From Microbacterium horticulturae (lineage in GTDB: Bacteria; Actinomycetota; Actinomycetes; Actinomycetales; Microbacteriaceae): a DNA stretch of 64,000 nucleotides. Position numbers and translations under genes: made by a program. The notes under the pieces are model-generated. The model worked only from the letters and a program-made list of their open reading frames with translations. It made no database searches and was not told where the DNA came from. The stretch lies in contig NZ_CP119108.1 in NCBI RefSeq assembly GCF_029094505.1, positions 434,001-498,000 on the forward strand. Reading direction: 5' to 3'. Of the stretch, positions 36,763 to 46,620 are shown piece by piece (positions within the stretch are counted from its first letter, which is position 1; every line of letters starts with the position of its first letter).

Positions 36763-38775
36763 ATGTCATCGACGACGCGCGATCCCGCCCGTTTCGCCGC
36801 ACTCACCGCGGAGCTCGGCATCTGCTTCGGCGGTGATTACAACCCCGAGCAGTGGCCCCGCGAGGTGTGGGCCGAAGACGTCGCGCTCATGCGCGCGGCC
36901 GGCGTCAACCTCGTCACGGTGGGCGTGTTCAGCTGGGCCGTGATCGAGCCCGAGCCGGGTGCGCGCGAGTTCGGCTGGCTCGACGAGATCCTCGGCCTGC
37001 TCCACGACGCCGGCATCTCCGTCGACCTCGCCACTCCCACCGCCTCCCCGCCGCCGTGGCTGGGCGCGCAGCATCCCGACACCCTCCCCGTCGACCGCGA
37101 CGGCGTGCGGCTCGTGCCGGGCTCCCGCAACCAGTTCACCCCGGCCTCGCGCGTGTACCGCGAGCACGCGCTGGCGATCACCCGCGACCTCGCGGCGCGG
37201 TACGCGCAACACCCCGCTGTGCGCATGTGGCACGTGGGCAACGAGTACGGGCAGCTTGACTACGGCCCCGAGGCCGAGCGCGAGTTCCGGCTCTGGCTGC
37301 GTGCGCGCTACGGCACGATCGAGACGCTCAACGAGGCGTGGGGCACCACGTTCTGGTCGCAGCACTACAGCGACTTCGACGAGATCACCCCGCCGCGTCG
37401 CATGCCCTACGTCGTCAATCCGACGCAGGCCGTCGACTTTCGCCGCTACACGTCCGACCAGCTGCGCGCCTGCTATCGCGAGCTGCGCGACGCTATCCGC
37501 GCGGCGGGGGCGACGCAGCCGATCACGACGAACTTCATGGGCTTCTTCCCCCACGCCGATTACCGCTCGTGGGCCGATGACGTCGACGTGATCGCCGACG
37601 ACCAGTACCCCGATCCGGCATCGCCGACCTCGCCCGCCGACATCGCGCTCGTGCAAGACCTCATGCGGTCCCTGGGCGGCGGACGGCCCTGGCTGCTCAT
37701 GGAGCAGGCGGTCAGCGCCGTCTCGTGGCGCCCGCACAACCCGCCCAAGTCTCCGGCGCGCGCCCGCCTCGACTCGCTGCAGGCGGTGGCGCGCGGCGCC
37801 GACGGCATCTGCTTCTTCCAGTGGCGGCAGTCGCGGGCCGGCGCCGAGCGCTTCCACTCGGCGATGCTCCCGCATGCAGGTGCCGACACCGAGGTGTTCC
37901 GCGGCGTCGTGCGCCAGGGCGCCGACCTGGCCCGGCTGCGCCCGGTCGTGGGCGCCCGGATCGACGCGCCGGTCGCCATCGTCTTCGACTGGGCGTCGTG
38001 GTGGGCCTCATCCGAGCCCGCGCTGCCCACCGAGCGGCACGACACCGTCGCCGAGATCACCCGCTGGTACCGCGCACTGTGGCGTCGCGGGCTCGCGGCC
38101 GACCTCGTGGCGCCGGGCGCCGACGTGTCGGCATACCCGCTGGTGCTCGTGCCGCACGCGTATGTGATCGAGCCGGATGCCGCAGCAGCCCTCACCGCCG
38201 CGGCCAACGCCGGTGCGCAGGTGGTGATCGGCACGTTCAGCGGTGTGTCCGACGACAACGGGCACGTGCGCACCGGACGCTCACCCGCGCTGCTGCGCGA
38301 GCTGATCGGCGCGAGCGGCGAGGAGTGGTGCGCGATCGGTGATGTGCGTCTCGACGGCTACTCCGACGCCACCGCCTCGACGCTCGGCGAGCGGCTGCGC
38401 AGCGACGGCGCCGAAGTGCGTGCGACGTATGCGTCGGGGCCCCTGGCCGGTCTGCCCGCCGTCACCCGCAACGCTCGCGGCACGGGGGCGGCGTGGTATC
38501 TGGGAGCCGTCGTGGACGATGTGACCCTGGATGCCGTGCTCGGCGAGGCCGCGGCATCCCTCCCGCGTCCCGTTCCCGGCGTGAGCACGCTGCCCACAGG
38601 GGTCGAGGCCGTGCGCCGCGGCGACGCCCTCTTCCTCCTCAACCACGGCGAGCAGGCCGTGCAGGTGCCGGTGCCGCCGGGCCTGGTGGACCTGCTCACC
38701 GGCGAAGAGACCGAATCCGTCGTGGCCGTCGCGCCCGACGATGCACGAGTGCTGATCGAAAGGCAGGACCGGTGA
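36763..38775 (+). CDS. Glycoside hydrolase family 42 beta-galactosidase
   Basis: 670 residues from ATG 36763 (CTGGAG upstream). GH42 barrel with acid/base Glu161 in [10 protein letters not shown] and nucleophile Glu314 in [12 protein letters not shown]; the opening [29 protein letters not shown] is the family signature. Trimerisation and C-terminal beta domains follow. Cytoplasmic. It would remove galactose from side chains of imported oligosaccharides. Its stop overlaps the GTG of the GH31 gene (38772-38775), so a galactosidase and an alpha-xylosidase are made together. Confidence 0.94.
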   Translation: MSSTTRDPARFAALTAELGICFGGDYNPEQWPREVWAEDVALMRAAGVNLVTVGVFSWAVIEPEPGAREFGWLDEILGLLHDAGISVDLATPTASPPPWLGAQHPDTLPVDRDGVRLVPGSRNQFTPASRVYREHALAITRDLAARYAQHPAVRMWHVGNEYGQLDYGPEAEREFRLWLRARYGTIETLNEAWGTTFWSQHYSDFDEITPPRRMPYVVNPTQAVDFRRYTSDQLRACYRELRDAIRAAGATQPITTNFMGFFPHADYRSWADDVDVIADDQYPDPASPTSPADIALVQDLMRSLGGGRPWLLMEQAVSAVSWRPHNPPKSPARARLDSLQAVARGADGICFFQWRQSRAGAERFHSAMLPHAGADTEVFRGVVRQGADLARLRPVVGARIDAPVAIVFDWASWWASSEPALPTERHDTVAEITRWYRALWRRGLAADLVAPGADVSAYPLVLVPHAYVIEPDAAAALTAAANAGAQVVIGTFSGVSDDNGHVRTGRSPALLRELIGASGEEWCAIGDVRLDGYSDATASTLGERLRSDGAEVRATYASGPLAGLPAVTRNARGTGAAWYLGAVVDDVTLDAVLGEAAASLPRPVPGVSTLPTGVEAVRRGDALFLLNHGEQAVQVPVPPGLVDLLTGEETESVVAVAPDDARVLIERQDR

Positions 38776-41078
38776 AGTTCACCGATGGCTACTGGCTGAC
38801 CAAGCCGACCCTCACACCGCTGTACGCGGTCGAGGTCGATGACATCCGCATCGACGAGACCGCGGGCACCTTGACCGTGTACGCGCCCACCGCGAAGATC
38901 CGCGACCGGGGCGACACGCTGAACCGCCCGATGCTGACCGTGCAGTTCTCGTCGCCCGCGCCCGGGGTGGTCAAGGTTCACCTCGACCATCACGCCGGCG
39001 GCGTGCATCCCGGTCCCGACTTCACCGTGCACGACGAGCCCGGATACCGCCCGACGCTGCGCGTGGACGACGAATACGGCGTGCTCGAGGCGGGGCCGCT
39101 CAGCGTGCGGGTGGCGCGCTCGGGCGCGTGGCAGGTCGACTTCGTCGAGGAGGGCGGTCGGGTGCTCACCCGCTCGCTGCCGCGGTCGATCGGCCACATG
39201 ACCGGAACAGGTGAGCTGCGCACCCCCATCGCCCCGACGTGGGTGCATCAGCAGCTGAGCATCGAGCCCGGCGAGCGCATCTACGGGCTCGGTGAGCGGT
39301 TCGGTGCCTTCGTGAAGAACGGGCAGACCGTCGACAGCTGGAACGAAGACGGCGGCACCTCCAGCGAGCAGTCGTACAAGAACGTGCCGTTCTACGTCTC
39401 CAGCCGCGGCTACGGCGTGTTCGTCGACGACCCGGGGCGCGTCTCGTTCGAGGTCGGCAGCGAAGTCAACTCGCGCGTGCAGTTCTCGGTGCCGGGGGAG
39501 GAGCTCGACTACTACGTCATCGCCGGGCCCGAGCCCAAAGACGTGCTGCGCCGCTACACCGCGCTGACCGGGCGCCCCGCGCGCGTGCCGGCGTGGTCGT
39601 TCGGCCTGTGGCTTACGACCTCATTCACCGCGAGCTATGACGAGAAGACCGTCACCGGCTTCATCGAGGGCATGGCCGAGCGCCACCTGCCGCTGAGCGT
39701 GTTCCACTTCGACTGCTTCTGGATGCGCGAGTACCAGTGGGTCGACTTCACCTGGGACGAGCGGGCGTTCCCCGACCCCGACGGGCAGCTGCGCCGCCTG
39801 CACGAACGCGGGCTCAAGGTCTCGGCCTGGATCAACCCCTACATCGCGCAGCGCTCGCCGCTGTTCGCCGAGGCGGCCTCGAAGGGCTACCTGCTGCGCC
39901 GCACCGACGGCAGCGTCTGGCAGTGGGACATGTGGCAGGCCGGCATGGGCATCGTCGACTTCACCAACCCCGAGGCGGCCGACTGGTACGTCGCGCACCT
40001 CGAACGGCTCATGGAGCAGGGCGTCGACAGCTTCAAGACCGACTTCGGTGAGCGCATCCCCGTCGAGGGCGTGGCCTGGCACGACGGCTCAGACCCCGAG
40101 CGCATGCACAACTACTATCCGTGGCTGTACAACGAGACCGTGTTCCGCGCGCTCGAGCGTCGTCGGGGCGCCGGTGACGCGGTCGTCTTCGCCCGGTCGG
40201 CGACCGCCGGCACGCAGCAGTTCCCCGTGCACTGGGGCGGCGACAGCGACTCGACCTTCCTGTCGATGGCCGAGACCCTGCGCGGCGGCCTGTCGCTGGC
40301 GATGAGCGGCTTCGGCTATTGGAGCCACGACATCGGCGGCTTCGAGGGCACCCCCGATGCGGGCCTGTTCAAGCGCTGGGTGGCATTCGGACTGCTTTCT
40401 TCGCACTCGCGCCTGCACGGCTCGTCATCACTGCGTGTGCCGTGGGAGTTCGACGAGGAGGCCGTCGAGGTCACCCGCCTGTTCACGAACCTGAAGCTCC
40501 GCCTCATGCCGTACCTGGCCCGGGTCGCCGAAGAGGCGCACACCGACGGCATCCCGATGATGCGACCGATGGTGCTGGAGTTCCCGGACGACCGCTCGGG
40601 CTTCGACGCCGACACGCAGTACATGCTCGGCGACGCGCTGCTGGTGGCTCCTGTCTTCGACGCCGACGGTCACGCCGAGTACTACGTGCCCGAGGGTGAG
40701 TGGGCGTCGCTCCTGCACGGCGATGTGGCGAGTGGATGCCGCTGGCTGACTGAGACGCACGGCTACGACTCCCTCCCGCTGCGGGTACGCCCCGGTACGG
40801 TGCTGCCGTGGGGTGCGGTCGACGACCGGCCCGACTATGAGTGGGCCGACGGCGTCACGCTGCGCTGCTTCGCGCTGCCCGACGGGTTCGATCAGACGAT
40901 CACCGTGCCCGGGTACGAAGGCCCGGCGACCACCTTCCGCGTGTGCCGCACCGGCGAGACCATCACCGCCACCACCGACGATGCGCGCGCCGCCTGGTCG
41001 CTGCAGGTCGGCGAGAAGACCGTGTCGGCCCCCGTCGCCGGCGAACTGACGATCACGATCCAGGAGAGCGCCCGATGA
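38772..41078 (+). CDS. yicI: Glycoside hydrolase family 31 alpha-xylosidase (YicI-like)
   Basis: 768 residues, the size of E. coli YicI (772). Nucleophile Asp424 in SFKTDFGE and acid/base Asp491 in HWGGDSDS, with LSVFHFDCFWMREYQWVDFTWD and SGFGYWSHDIGGF in the active-site region. This subgroup hydrolyses alpha-1,6-linked xylose from isoprimeverose units of xyloglucan oligosaccharides. No signal peptide. Coupled at both ends: GTGA with GH42, ATGA with GH3 (41075-41078). It is the strongest pointer to xyloglucan as the locus substrate. Confidence 0.92.
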   Translation: MKFTDGYWLTKPTLTPLYAVEVDDIRIDETAGTLTVYAPTAKIRDRGDTLNRPMLTVQFSSPAPGVVKVHLDHHAGGVHPGPDFTVHDEPGYRPTLRVDDEYGVLEAGPLSVRVARSGAWQVDFVEEGGRVLTRSLPRSIGHMTGTGELRTPIAPTWVHQQLSIEPGERIYGLGERFGAFVKNGQTVDSWNEDGGTSSEQSYKNVPFYVSSRGYGVFVDDPGRVSFEVGSEVNSRVQFSVPGEELDYYVIAGPEPKDVLRRYTALTGRPARVPAWSFGLWLTTSFTASYDEKTVTGFIEGMAERHLPLSVFHFDCFWMREYQWVDFTWDERAFPDPDGQLRRLHERGLKVSAWINPYIAQRSPLFAEAASKGYLLRRTDGSVWQWDMWQAGMGIVDFTNPEAADWYVAHLERLMEQGVDSFKTDFGERIPVEGVAWHDGSDPERMHNYYPWLYNETVFRALERRRGAGDAVVFARSATAGTQQFPVHWGGDSDSTFLSMAETLRGGLSLAMSGFGYWSHDIGGFEGTPDAGLFKRWVAFGLLSSHSRLHGSSSLRVPWEFDEEAVEVTRLFTNLKLRLMPYLARVAEEAHTDGIPMMRPMVLEFPDDRSGFDADTQYMLGDALLVAPVFDADGHAEYYVPEGEWASLLHGDVASGCRWLTETHGYDSLPLRVRPGTVLPWGAVDDRPDYEWADGVTLRCFALPDGFDQTITVPGYEGPATTFRVCRTGETITATTDDARAAWSLQVGEKTVSAPVAGELTITIQESAR

Positions 41079-43576
41079 CCGACGAACTGTTCCGCGACAT
41101 CCACGCCCCGCTGCCCGACCGTGCCCGCGACCTGTTGGGCAGGCTCTCGCCTGACGAGCGCATCGCCATGCTGCACCAGAGGCAGCCAGCGATCGAACGG
41201 CTCGGCATGGCCGAGTTCCACACCGGCTGTGAGGCGCTGCACGGCGTCGCCTGGCTCGGCCGCGCCACCGTGTTCCCGCAGCCGGTCGGCATGGCCGCGA
41301 CCTGGAACACCGAACTGCTGCGTCGCATCGGCGATGTGACCGGCACCGAGGTGCGCGCCAAGCACGCCGAGAACCCGCTGGTGAGCCTGAACGTGTGGGC
41401 GCCGGTGGTCAACACGCTGCGTCACCCGGGATGGGGCCGCAACGAAGAGGGCTACAGCGAAGACCCGCACGTCACCGCGCACTTCGGCGCGGCCTACGCG
41501 CGCGGCATGCGCGGCGACCACGAGCGGGTGTGGAAGACCGTGCCGACGCTCAAGCACTTCCTCGCCTACGACAACGAGACCGACCGGTCGACCACGTCGT
41601 CCGAGATGTCGCTGCGCACCCTGCACGAAGAAGAGCTGGCAGCCTTCCGCGAGCCGCTCGAGACGCAGGCCGCAGGCGCGATCATGCTCGCGTACAACCG
41701 GGTCAACGGCATCCCCGCCCACACCCAGCCCGAACTGGTGGGCGAGGCGCGCACGTGGAGTGACGAGTCGATCGCCGTCGTGTCGGATGCCGGGGCGCCG
41801 ACCTTCGTCGTGTCGCTGCAGCACGCGCAGCCCGACCACGCGCACGGCGCGGCTGCGCTCATCCGTGGCGGGATGGACTCGTTCACCGACCACGACGCCG
41901 ACGCGAACCCGACGATCACACACGTGCGCGAGGCGCTCGAGCAGGGGCTGCTGACGACCGACGACATCGACCAGGCCGTGCTGCGCCTGCTCGAGCTGCG
42001 GCTGCGCACGGGCGAGTTCGACGGGGCCGACGACCCCTTCGGCACGATCGGTGCCGACGCGATCGACGCGCCCGGAGCCCGCGACCTGGCCCGCGAGGCC
42101 GTCGCCCGCTCGGTCGTCGTGCTGCGCAACGACGCCGCGGTGCTGCCGCTGGCCGAGCCCACGCGTGTCGCGGTGGTGGGACCCATGGCCGACGCCGTGC
42201 TCACCGACTGGTACGCGGGCACCCCGCCGTACTCCGTCGGCATCGCGCAGGGCTTCGCCGACCGGTATCCGCACGCGCAGGTGACCACGGTGACCGGTGC
42301 CGACACCGTCGTGCTGACGGCGCCCGACGGCGGCTACGTCGCCGCGAACGCCGACGGCTCGGTCGTCGACACCTCGGGGACCACAGCGGATGCCGCTTCC
42401 CTCTGGGACGTCACGGACTGGGGCGACGGCATCCTGACCCTCCGTTCACAGGCGAGCGACAAGCTGCTCACCGGGGGCACCTGGCCGATGCACGCCGATG
42501 CCGACCGCGTCGGCGGCTGGGTCGTGCAGGAGAGCTTCCGCGCCCACGTGCACACCGACGGCAGCTGGTCGCTGCTGCACATCGGCTCGGGGCGTTGGGT
42601 GCGGGTGGCCCTCGGCGGCGGGCTGCTGCTGGCCGAGGCGCGTACGGTCGCCGACGCCACCCGCTTCGGCGTGCGCGTGGTGCGCTCGGGCGCGCAGGCG
42701 GTGGCGGATGCCGCGGCCGCAGCCGACGCCGTGATCGTCGCTGTCGGCAACGACCCGCACCTGTCGGGCCGCGAGACCGAAGACCGCCCGCACCTGTATC
42801 TGCCGGCGTCGGCGGTGAGTGTGTGGCGGGCGGCGCGCGAGGCCAACCCGCGCAGCGTGCTGACGATCGTCTCGAGTTTTCCGTACGTGCTCGGCCCCGG
42901 CGTCGCCGAAGCCGAGACCGTCGTGTGGACAAGCCACGGTGGGCAGGAGCTCGGCCACGGCGTCGCCGACGTGCTCAGCGGCGACCGCGAGCCCGAGGGG
43001 CGTTTGGCCCAGTCGTGGCCGGCCGACCCCGCCCAGGCCGGCGACCTGTTCGACTACGACACGCTGCGCCAGCAGGCCACCTACCGGCACCAGCCCGCGC
43101 CGTACGCCTTCGCGTTCGGGCACGGGCTGGGATATACGACCGTGGAATACGAGTCGGTGACGGTGGATGCCGCGTCCGTCGATGCGCCCGCGCCGACGCT
43201 GCGGCATCCCCTGTTCGCGCCGCGGGGCGACGAGCAGGTGGTCACCGCGACCGTGCGCCTGCGGAACACGGGGTCGCGCGCGGCCGAGGAGCTCGTGCAG
43301 CTCTACTCGGTGTCCTCGGGCTTCGGCATCCCGACCCCGCGGCGCCTGCTCGTCGCCTACGAGCGCGTGCGGCTCGAGCCCGGTGAGGCCCGTGACGTGT
43401 CGCTGCGGTTCGCCGTCGAGCGGCTCGCCGTGTGGGACGACGCTGCGCGGGTTTCGGGAGCGGTTGATGACGGGCTGCACGCCGGCGCGCTGCGCGTACA
43501 GCCCGGCACGTACCGCCTCGCGGCCGGCCCGTCGGCCGACGCGCTGCCGGTCTCGGTGGACCTGACCGTGCGCTGA
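41075..43576 (+). CDS. Glycoside hydrolase family 3 protein with beta-trefoil-like insert
   Basis: 833 residues. GH3 barrel with TLKHFLAYDNE and VVSDAGAP (Asp238 expected nucleophile; the usual Trp or Cys after it is Ala), then an alpha/beta domain with GNDPHLSGRETEDR and a C-terminal fibronectin-III-like domain. Residues of about 414-528 interrupt the alpha/beta domain with a Trp-rich, repeat-like stretch (TLRSQASDKLLTGG, WSLLHIGSGRWVRVALGG) resembling a fascin/beta-trefoil module, perhaps sugar-binding. Cytoplasmic. Probably a beta-glucosidase or beta-xylosidase finishing the oligosaccharides. Last gene of the operon. Confidence 0.9.
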   Translation: MTDELFRDIHAPLPDRARDLLGRLSPDERIAMLHQRQPAIERLGMAEFHTGCEALHGVAWLGRATVFPQPVGMAATWNTELLRRIGDVTGTEVRAKHAENPLVSLNVWAPVVNTLRHPGWGRNEEGYSEDPHVTAHFGAAYARGMRGDHERVWKTVPTLKHFLAYDNETDRSTTSSEMSLRTLHEEELAAFREPLETQAAGAIMLAYNRVNGIPAHTQPELVGEARTWSDESIAVVSDAGAPTFVVSLQHAQPDHAHGAAALIRGGMDSFTDHDADANPTITHVREALEQGLLTTDDIDQAVLRLLELRLRTGEFDGADDPFGTIGADAIDAPGARDLAREAVARSVVVLRNDAAVLPLAEPTRVAVVGPMADAVLTDWYAGTPPYSVGIAQGFADRYPHAQVTTVTGADTVVLTAPDGGYVAANADGSVVDTSGTTADAASLWDVTDWGDGILTLRSQASDKLLTGGTWPMHADADRVGGWVVQESFRAHVHTDGSWSLLHIGSGRWVRVALGGGLLLAEARTVADATRFGVRVVRSGAQAVADAAAAADAVIVAVGNDPHLSGRETEDRPHLYLPASAVSVWRAAREANPRSVLTIVSSFPYVLGPGVAEAETVVWTSHGGQELGHGVADVLSGDREPEGRLAQSWPADPAQAGDLFDYDTLRQQATYRHQPAPYAFAFGHGLGYTTVEYESVTVDAASVDAPAPTLRHPLFAPRGDEQVVTATVRLRNTGSRAAEELVQLYSVSSGFGIPTPRRLLVAYERVRLEPGEARDVSLRFAVERLAVWDDAARVSGAVDDGLHAGALRVQPGTYRLAAGPSADALPVSVDLTVR

Positions 43577-43609
43577 CGCAGCGCGCCCCGCTCGCGGGCC
43601 ACCGCGGGC

Positions 43610-43680
43610 GGTGAGAGTGCAACTGGTGGACGAGAGATAGGGAAGCAACCGCTTCCTCGTCCACCCGCTGCACCCTCACG
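43610..43680. repeat. Dispersed ~74-bp palindromic element, copy 2
   Basis: GTGAGAGTGCA (43611-43621) and TGCACCCTCAC (43669-43679) form the outer stem, GGTGGACGAG/CTCGTCCACC an inner stem, and GGAAGCAACCGCTTCC the tip. Its core is the reverse complement of copy 1. It sits in a convergent gap. Confidence 0.85.
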
Positions 43681-43719
43681 GGTTCAGGGGGAGGGTCCGT
43701 GGGGCGGGATGCTGCGGGC

Positions 43720-44202
43720 TCAGGCGCCGACGGCGGCCAGGACGAGGCCGGTCGGGATGCTGACGGCCAGGATCACCGCGACAGCCCGGAACCCCCACAG
43801 CAGCACCGGATGCGCGGGCGCTCCTCGTCGGGTCGCGATGATGATGAGCACGAGCGCGATGACCAGCAGCGCTCCGCCGGTGAAGGTGAGGGCGAGCACA
43901 CCCGTCAGCTGTCCGGCGAGCACGCCGAGGCTGCCGACGTTGAACAGCACGAACGCGGGCCAGACCAGGGCCGTCCGCGCGTGCTGCGCGAGCCAGCCCA
44001 GCGCGGCGCCCAGCACAGCCTGCGCGACGCCGCCGACCAGCACGATGTACGCGGTCGCCCAGGCGGTCTTCTGCGTGGTGACGTATGCGGTGGCCGCGGC
44101 CAGCACGCCACCCGCGATCACGTAGACCGCCGCCGCCACGAAGAACGGGAGCGCCCGGCGCAGTGCACCGGACGCCCCCGTCATCTCGAGCTTCTCGCTC
44201 AC
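43720..44202 (-). CDS. Small membrane protein of unknown function
   Basis: 160 residues with five hydrophobic segments and short loops (FFVAAAVYVIAGGVLAAATAY, AYIVLVGGVAQAVLGAALGW, LVWPAFVLFNVGSLGVLAGQ, LLVIALVLIIIATR, GFRAVAVILAVSIPTGLVLAA). No family was recognised. Its ATG overlaps the E2 stop by 4 bp (44199-44202), so it is the last gene of the dehydrogenase operon. The conserved link, if real, would suggest a membrane partner or a passenger gene. Confidence 0.72.
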   Translation of the reverse strand: MSEKLEMTGASGALRRALPFFVAAAVYVIAGGVLAAATAYVTTQKTAWATAYIVLVGGVAQAVLGAALGWLAQHARTALVWPAFVLFNVGSLGVLAGQLTGVLALTFTGGALLVIALVLIIIATRRGAPAHPVLLWGFRAVAVILAVSIPTGLVLAAVGA

Positions 44203-45572
44203 ACCAGGATCCGCAGGGGCTCGGTGAGCAGGTCGGTCAGATCCTTGAGGAAGGCAGCGGCCCCGGCTCCGTCGAGCACCCGGTGGTCGACCGTGATGGT
44301 CAGCCGTGTGCGCGGGCGGATCTTCACCTCGCCGTCGACGACGACCGCCTCGTCAGCGGTGCCGCCCACGGCCACGATGATGGCCTCGGGCGGGTTGATG
44401 ACCGCGGTGAACTGGTCGACCCCGAACATGCCGAGGTTCGACACCGAGATCGTGCCGCCGCTCATCTCATCGAGCTTGAGTCGACCGGCACGGGCGCGGG
44501 TGGCAAGGTCCTTCACCTCGGCACCGATCGCCGTGACCGACTTCTTGTCGGCATCCTTCACGACCGGCACGACCAGCCCGTCGTCGAGGGCGACGGCCAC
44601 ACCGACGTTCACGTGCTTGTGCTGCAGGATCGCATCGCCGCCGAACGAGGCGTTCGCCTCGGGGTGCAGCGCGAGAGCAACGGCCACCGCACGCACGATC
44701 AGGTCGTTCACGCTCACCTTCACGCCCGCATCGGCCAGGCGCGTGTTGATGTCGCGGCGCACCTCGGTCAGCCGCGACGCGTCGACCACGCTGGTCAGCT
44801 GGAACACCGGAACCAGCGCCGCCTCGGTCAGCCGGCGCGCGGTCACCTTGCGGATCTGCGACATCGGCACGACTTCGTCATCGGGCTGCGGGGTGCCGAC
44901 GGGAGCGGCGGATGCCGCGGCCGGGGCCGCCTGCGGCTCGGGCGCGGTGGGCGCGGCCGGTGCGGCGGCGGGCTTGGAGCCCGAGCCGATCAGCTGTTCG
45001 ATGTCGGCGCGCACGATCCGGCCGCTGGGGCCCGATCCGGTCACCGTCGCCAGGTCGATGCCGTGCGTCCGCGCAAGCGAGCGCACGAGCGGCGTGGCCT
45101 TGATCTTCGATCCGGATGCCGCGGGCGCTTCGCTCTCGTCGGCGGGCGTCTGTGCCGTCTCGGCCGGCTTCGCCTGGGCGGTCTCGGCGGGCGCTTCCCC
45201 GGCCTCCGCGGCTTCGGCAGGCGCAGCGGCTTCGCCGGTCGGGGCCTCCTCGTCGGCCGCCTCGGCTGGTGCGGCCTCGGGCTCTGCCGACGGCGCGGCC
45301 GCGGCATCCCCCGCTCCGTCCGACGAACCCGCGCCCGACCCGTCGCCGATCACGGCGATCGGGGCGCCGATGGCGACGTTCTCGCCCGGCTGCACCAGGA
45401 TCTTCTCCAGCACGCCGCCCTCGTAGGCCTCAAGGTCCATCACGGCCTTGTCGGTCTCGATCTCGGCGATCACGTCACCGCGCTTCACGGTGTCGCCTTC
45501 GGACTTGAGCCACTGGGCGATGGCGCCCTCGGTCATGGTGTCCGACAGGCGCGGCATGAACACGTCAGTCAT
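44199..45572 (-). CDS. 2-oxoacid dehydrogenase E2 (dihydrolipoamide acyltransferase)
   Basis: 457 residues. One lipoyl domain with Lys42 in ETDKAVMD, an Ala/Glu/Pro-rich linker (residues 85-150), a peripheral-subunit-binding domain (ATPLVRSLARTHGIDL...GPSGRIVRADIEQLI), and a catalytic domain ending in TITVDHRVLDG (His430, Asp434). It transfers the acyl group to CoA in the core of a pyruvate-, branched-chain- or acetoin-type complex. RBS GGGGGA about 10 nt upstream. It follows the E1 genes; no E3 gene is nearby. Confidence 0.94.
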   Translation of the reverse strand: MTDVFMPRLSDTMTEGAIAQWLKSEGDTVKRGDVIAEIETDKAVMDLEAYEGGVLEKILVQPGENVAIGAPIAVIGDGSGAGSSDGAGDAAAAPSAEPEAAPAEAADEEAPTGEAAAPAEAAEAGEAPAETAQAKPAETAQTPADESEAPAASGSKIKATPLVRSLARTHGIDLATVTGSGPSGRIVRADIEQLIGSGSKPAAAPAAPTAPEPQAAPAAASAAPVGTPQPDDEVVPMSQIRKVTARRLTEAALVPVFQLTSVVDASRLTEVRRDINTRLADAGVKVSVNDLIVRAVAVALALHPEANASFGGDAILQHKHVNVGVAVALDDGLVVPVVKDADKKSVTAIGAEVKDLATRARAGRLKLDEMSGGTISVSNLGMFGVDQFTAVINPPEAIIVAVGGTADEAVVVDGEVKIRPRTRLTITVDHRVLDGAGAAAFLKDLTDLLTEPLRILV

Positions 45573-45589
45573 GGTCCACGGTCCCCCTT

Positions 45590-46615
45590 CTAGCGCGCGA
45601 ACCGCGTCGCATCGAGCTGTTCGTTGATGACGCGGATGAGCGCGTCGGCGTCCGGCAGAGCGATCTTCTCCAGCGACTTCGCGTAGGGCAGCGGAATCTC
45701 CGCGGCGGCCACGCGACGCACTGGAGCGTCAAGGTAGTCGAACGCCCCCTCCTGGATCGACGCGGCGATCTCCGCACCGATCCCGTAGGTGAGCCAGTCG
45801 TCTTCGAGCACGACGGCCTTGCCGGTCTTCATGACCGAGCGGCACACCGTCTCGCGGTCGAGCGGCCGCAGGCTGCACAGGTCGACGACCTCGACCGAGA
45901 TGCCCTGCGGCTTCAAGCGCTGCGCGACGTCGGCGGCGATGACCGCCGCACGCGAGTAGCTGACGACAGTGATGTCGGTGCCGGGCACGATGACCTTCGC
46001 CTTGCCGAACTCGGCGACCTGTTCGCCCTCGGGCACGACACCCTTGGTGTTGTACAGCGACAGGTTCTCGAGCAGCAGCACCGGGTCGTCGTCGCGGATC
46101 GCCGCGGTCAGCATGGCCTTGGCGTCGGCGGGCGTCGAGGGCGCCAGCACCTTGAGCCCCGGCACGCTCGCGTACCAGGCCTCGATGTTCTGCGAGTGCG
46201 TCGCCGCCAGCTGCTGGCCGCCGCCGCCGGGCGTGCGGATCACCATCGGCACCGACGTCTGACCGCCGAACATGCCGTAGATCTTCGCCGCGTGGTTGAC
46301 GATCTGGTCGATCGCTATCAGCGAGAAGTTCAGGGTCATGATCTCGACGACCGGGCGCATGCCCAGCATGGCCGCGCCGATCGCAGCTCCCACGAAGCCC
46401 TCTTCGGCGATGGGGGTGTCGCGCACCCGCTCGGGGCCGAACTCCTTGAGCATGCCCGCGGTGATCTTGTACGACCCCTCGAACTTGCCGATCTCCTCGC
46501 CGAGCAGAAAGACGTTCTCGTCGCGCAGCATCTCGCTGCGCAGCGTGTCGTGCAGCGCCTGACGGTAGGTGATCTCGGGGGCGGATGCCGCCTGCTTGTC
46601 TGCGTTCTCAGCCAT
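45590..46615 (-). CDS. 2-oxoacid dehydrogenase E1 component, beta subunit
   Basis: 341 residues. ITYRQALHDTLRSEMLRDENVFLLGEEIGKFEGSYKITAGML, FVGAAIGAAMLGMRPVVEIM and GGGGQQLAATHSQ are hallmarks of heterotetrameric E1 beta subunits. It forms the E1 active site with the alpha subunit and decarboxylates the 2-oxoacid using thiamine diphosphate. ATG 46615 is preferred (AAGGAGG about 10 nt upstream); a GTG at 46624 overlaps the E1 alpha stop (GTGA) and is only 1 nt from that ribosome site. Confidence 0.94.
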   Translation of the reverse strand: MAENADKQAASAPEITYRQALHDTLRSEMLRDENVFLLGEEIGKFEGSYKITAGMLKEFGPERVRDTPIAEEGFVGAAIGAAMLGMRPVVEIMTLNFSLIAIDQIVNHAAKIYGMFGGQTSVPMVIRTPGGGGQQLAATHSQNIEAWYASVPGLKVLAPSTPADAKAMLTAAIRDDDPVLLLENLSLYNTKGVVPEGEQVAEFGKAKVIVPGTDITVVSYSRAAVIAADVAQRLKPQGISVEVVDLCSLRPLDRETVCRSVMKTGKAVVLEDDWLTYGIGAEIAASIQEGAFDYLDAPVRRVAAAEIPLPYAKSLEKIALPDADALIRVINEQLDATRFAR

Positions 46616-46620
46616 GGGCG

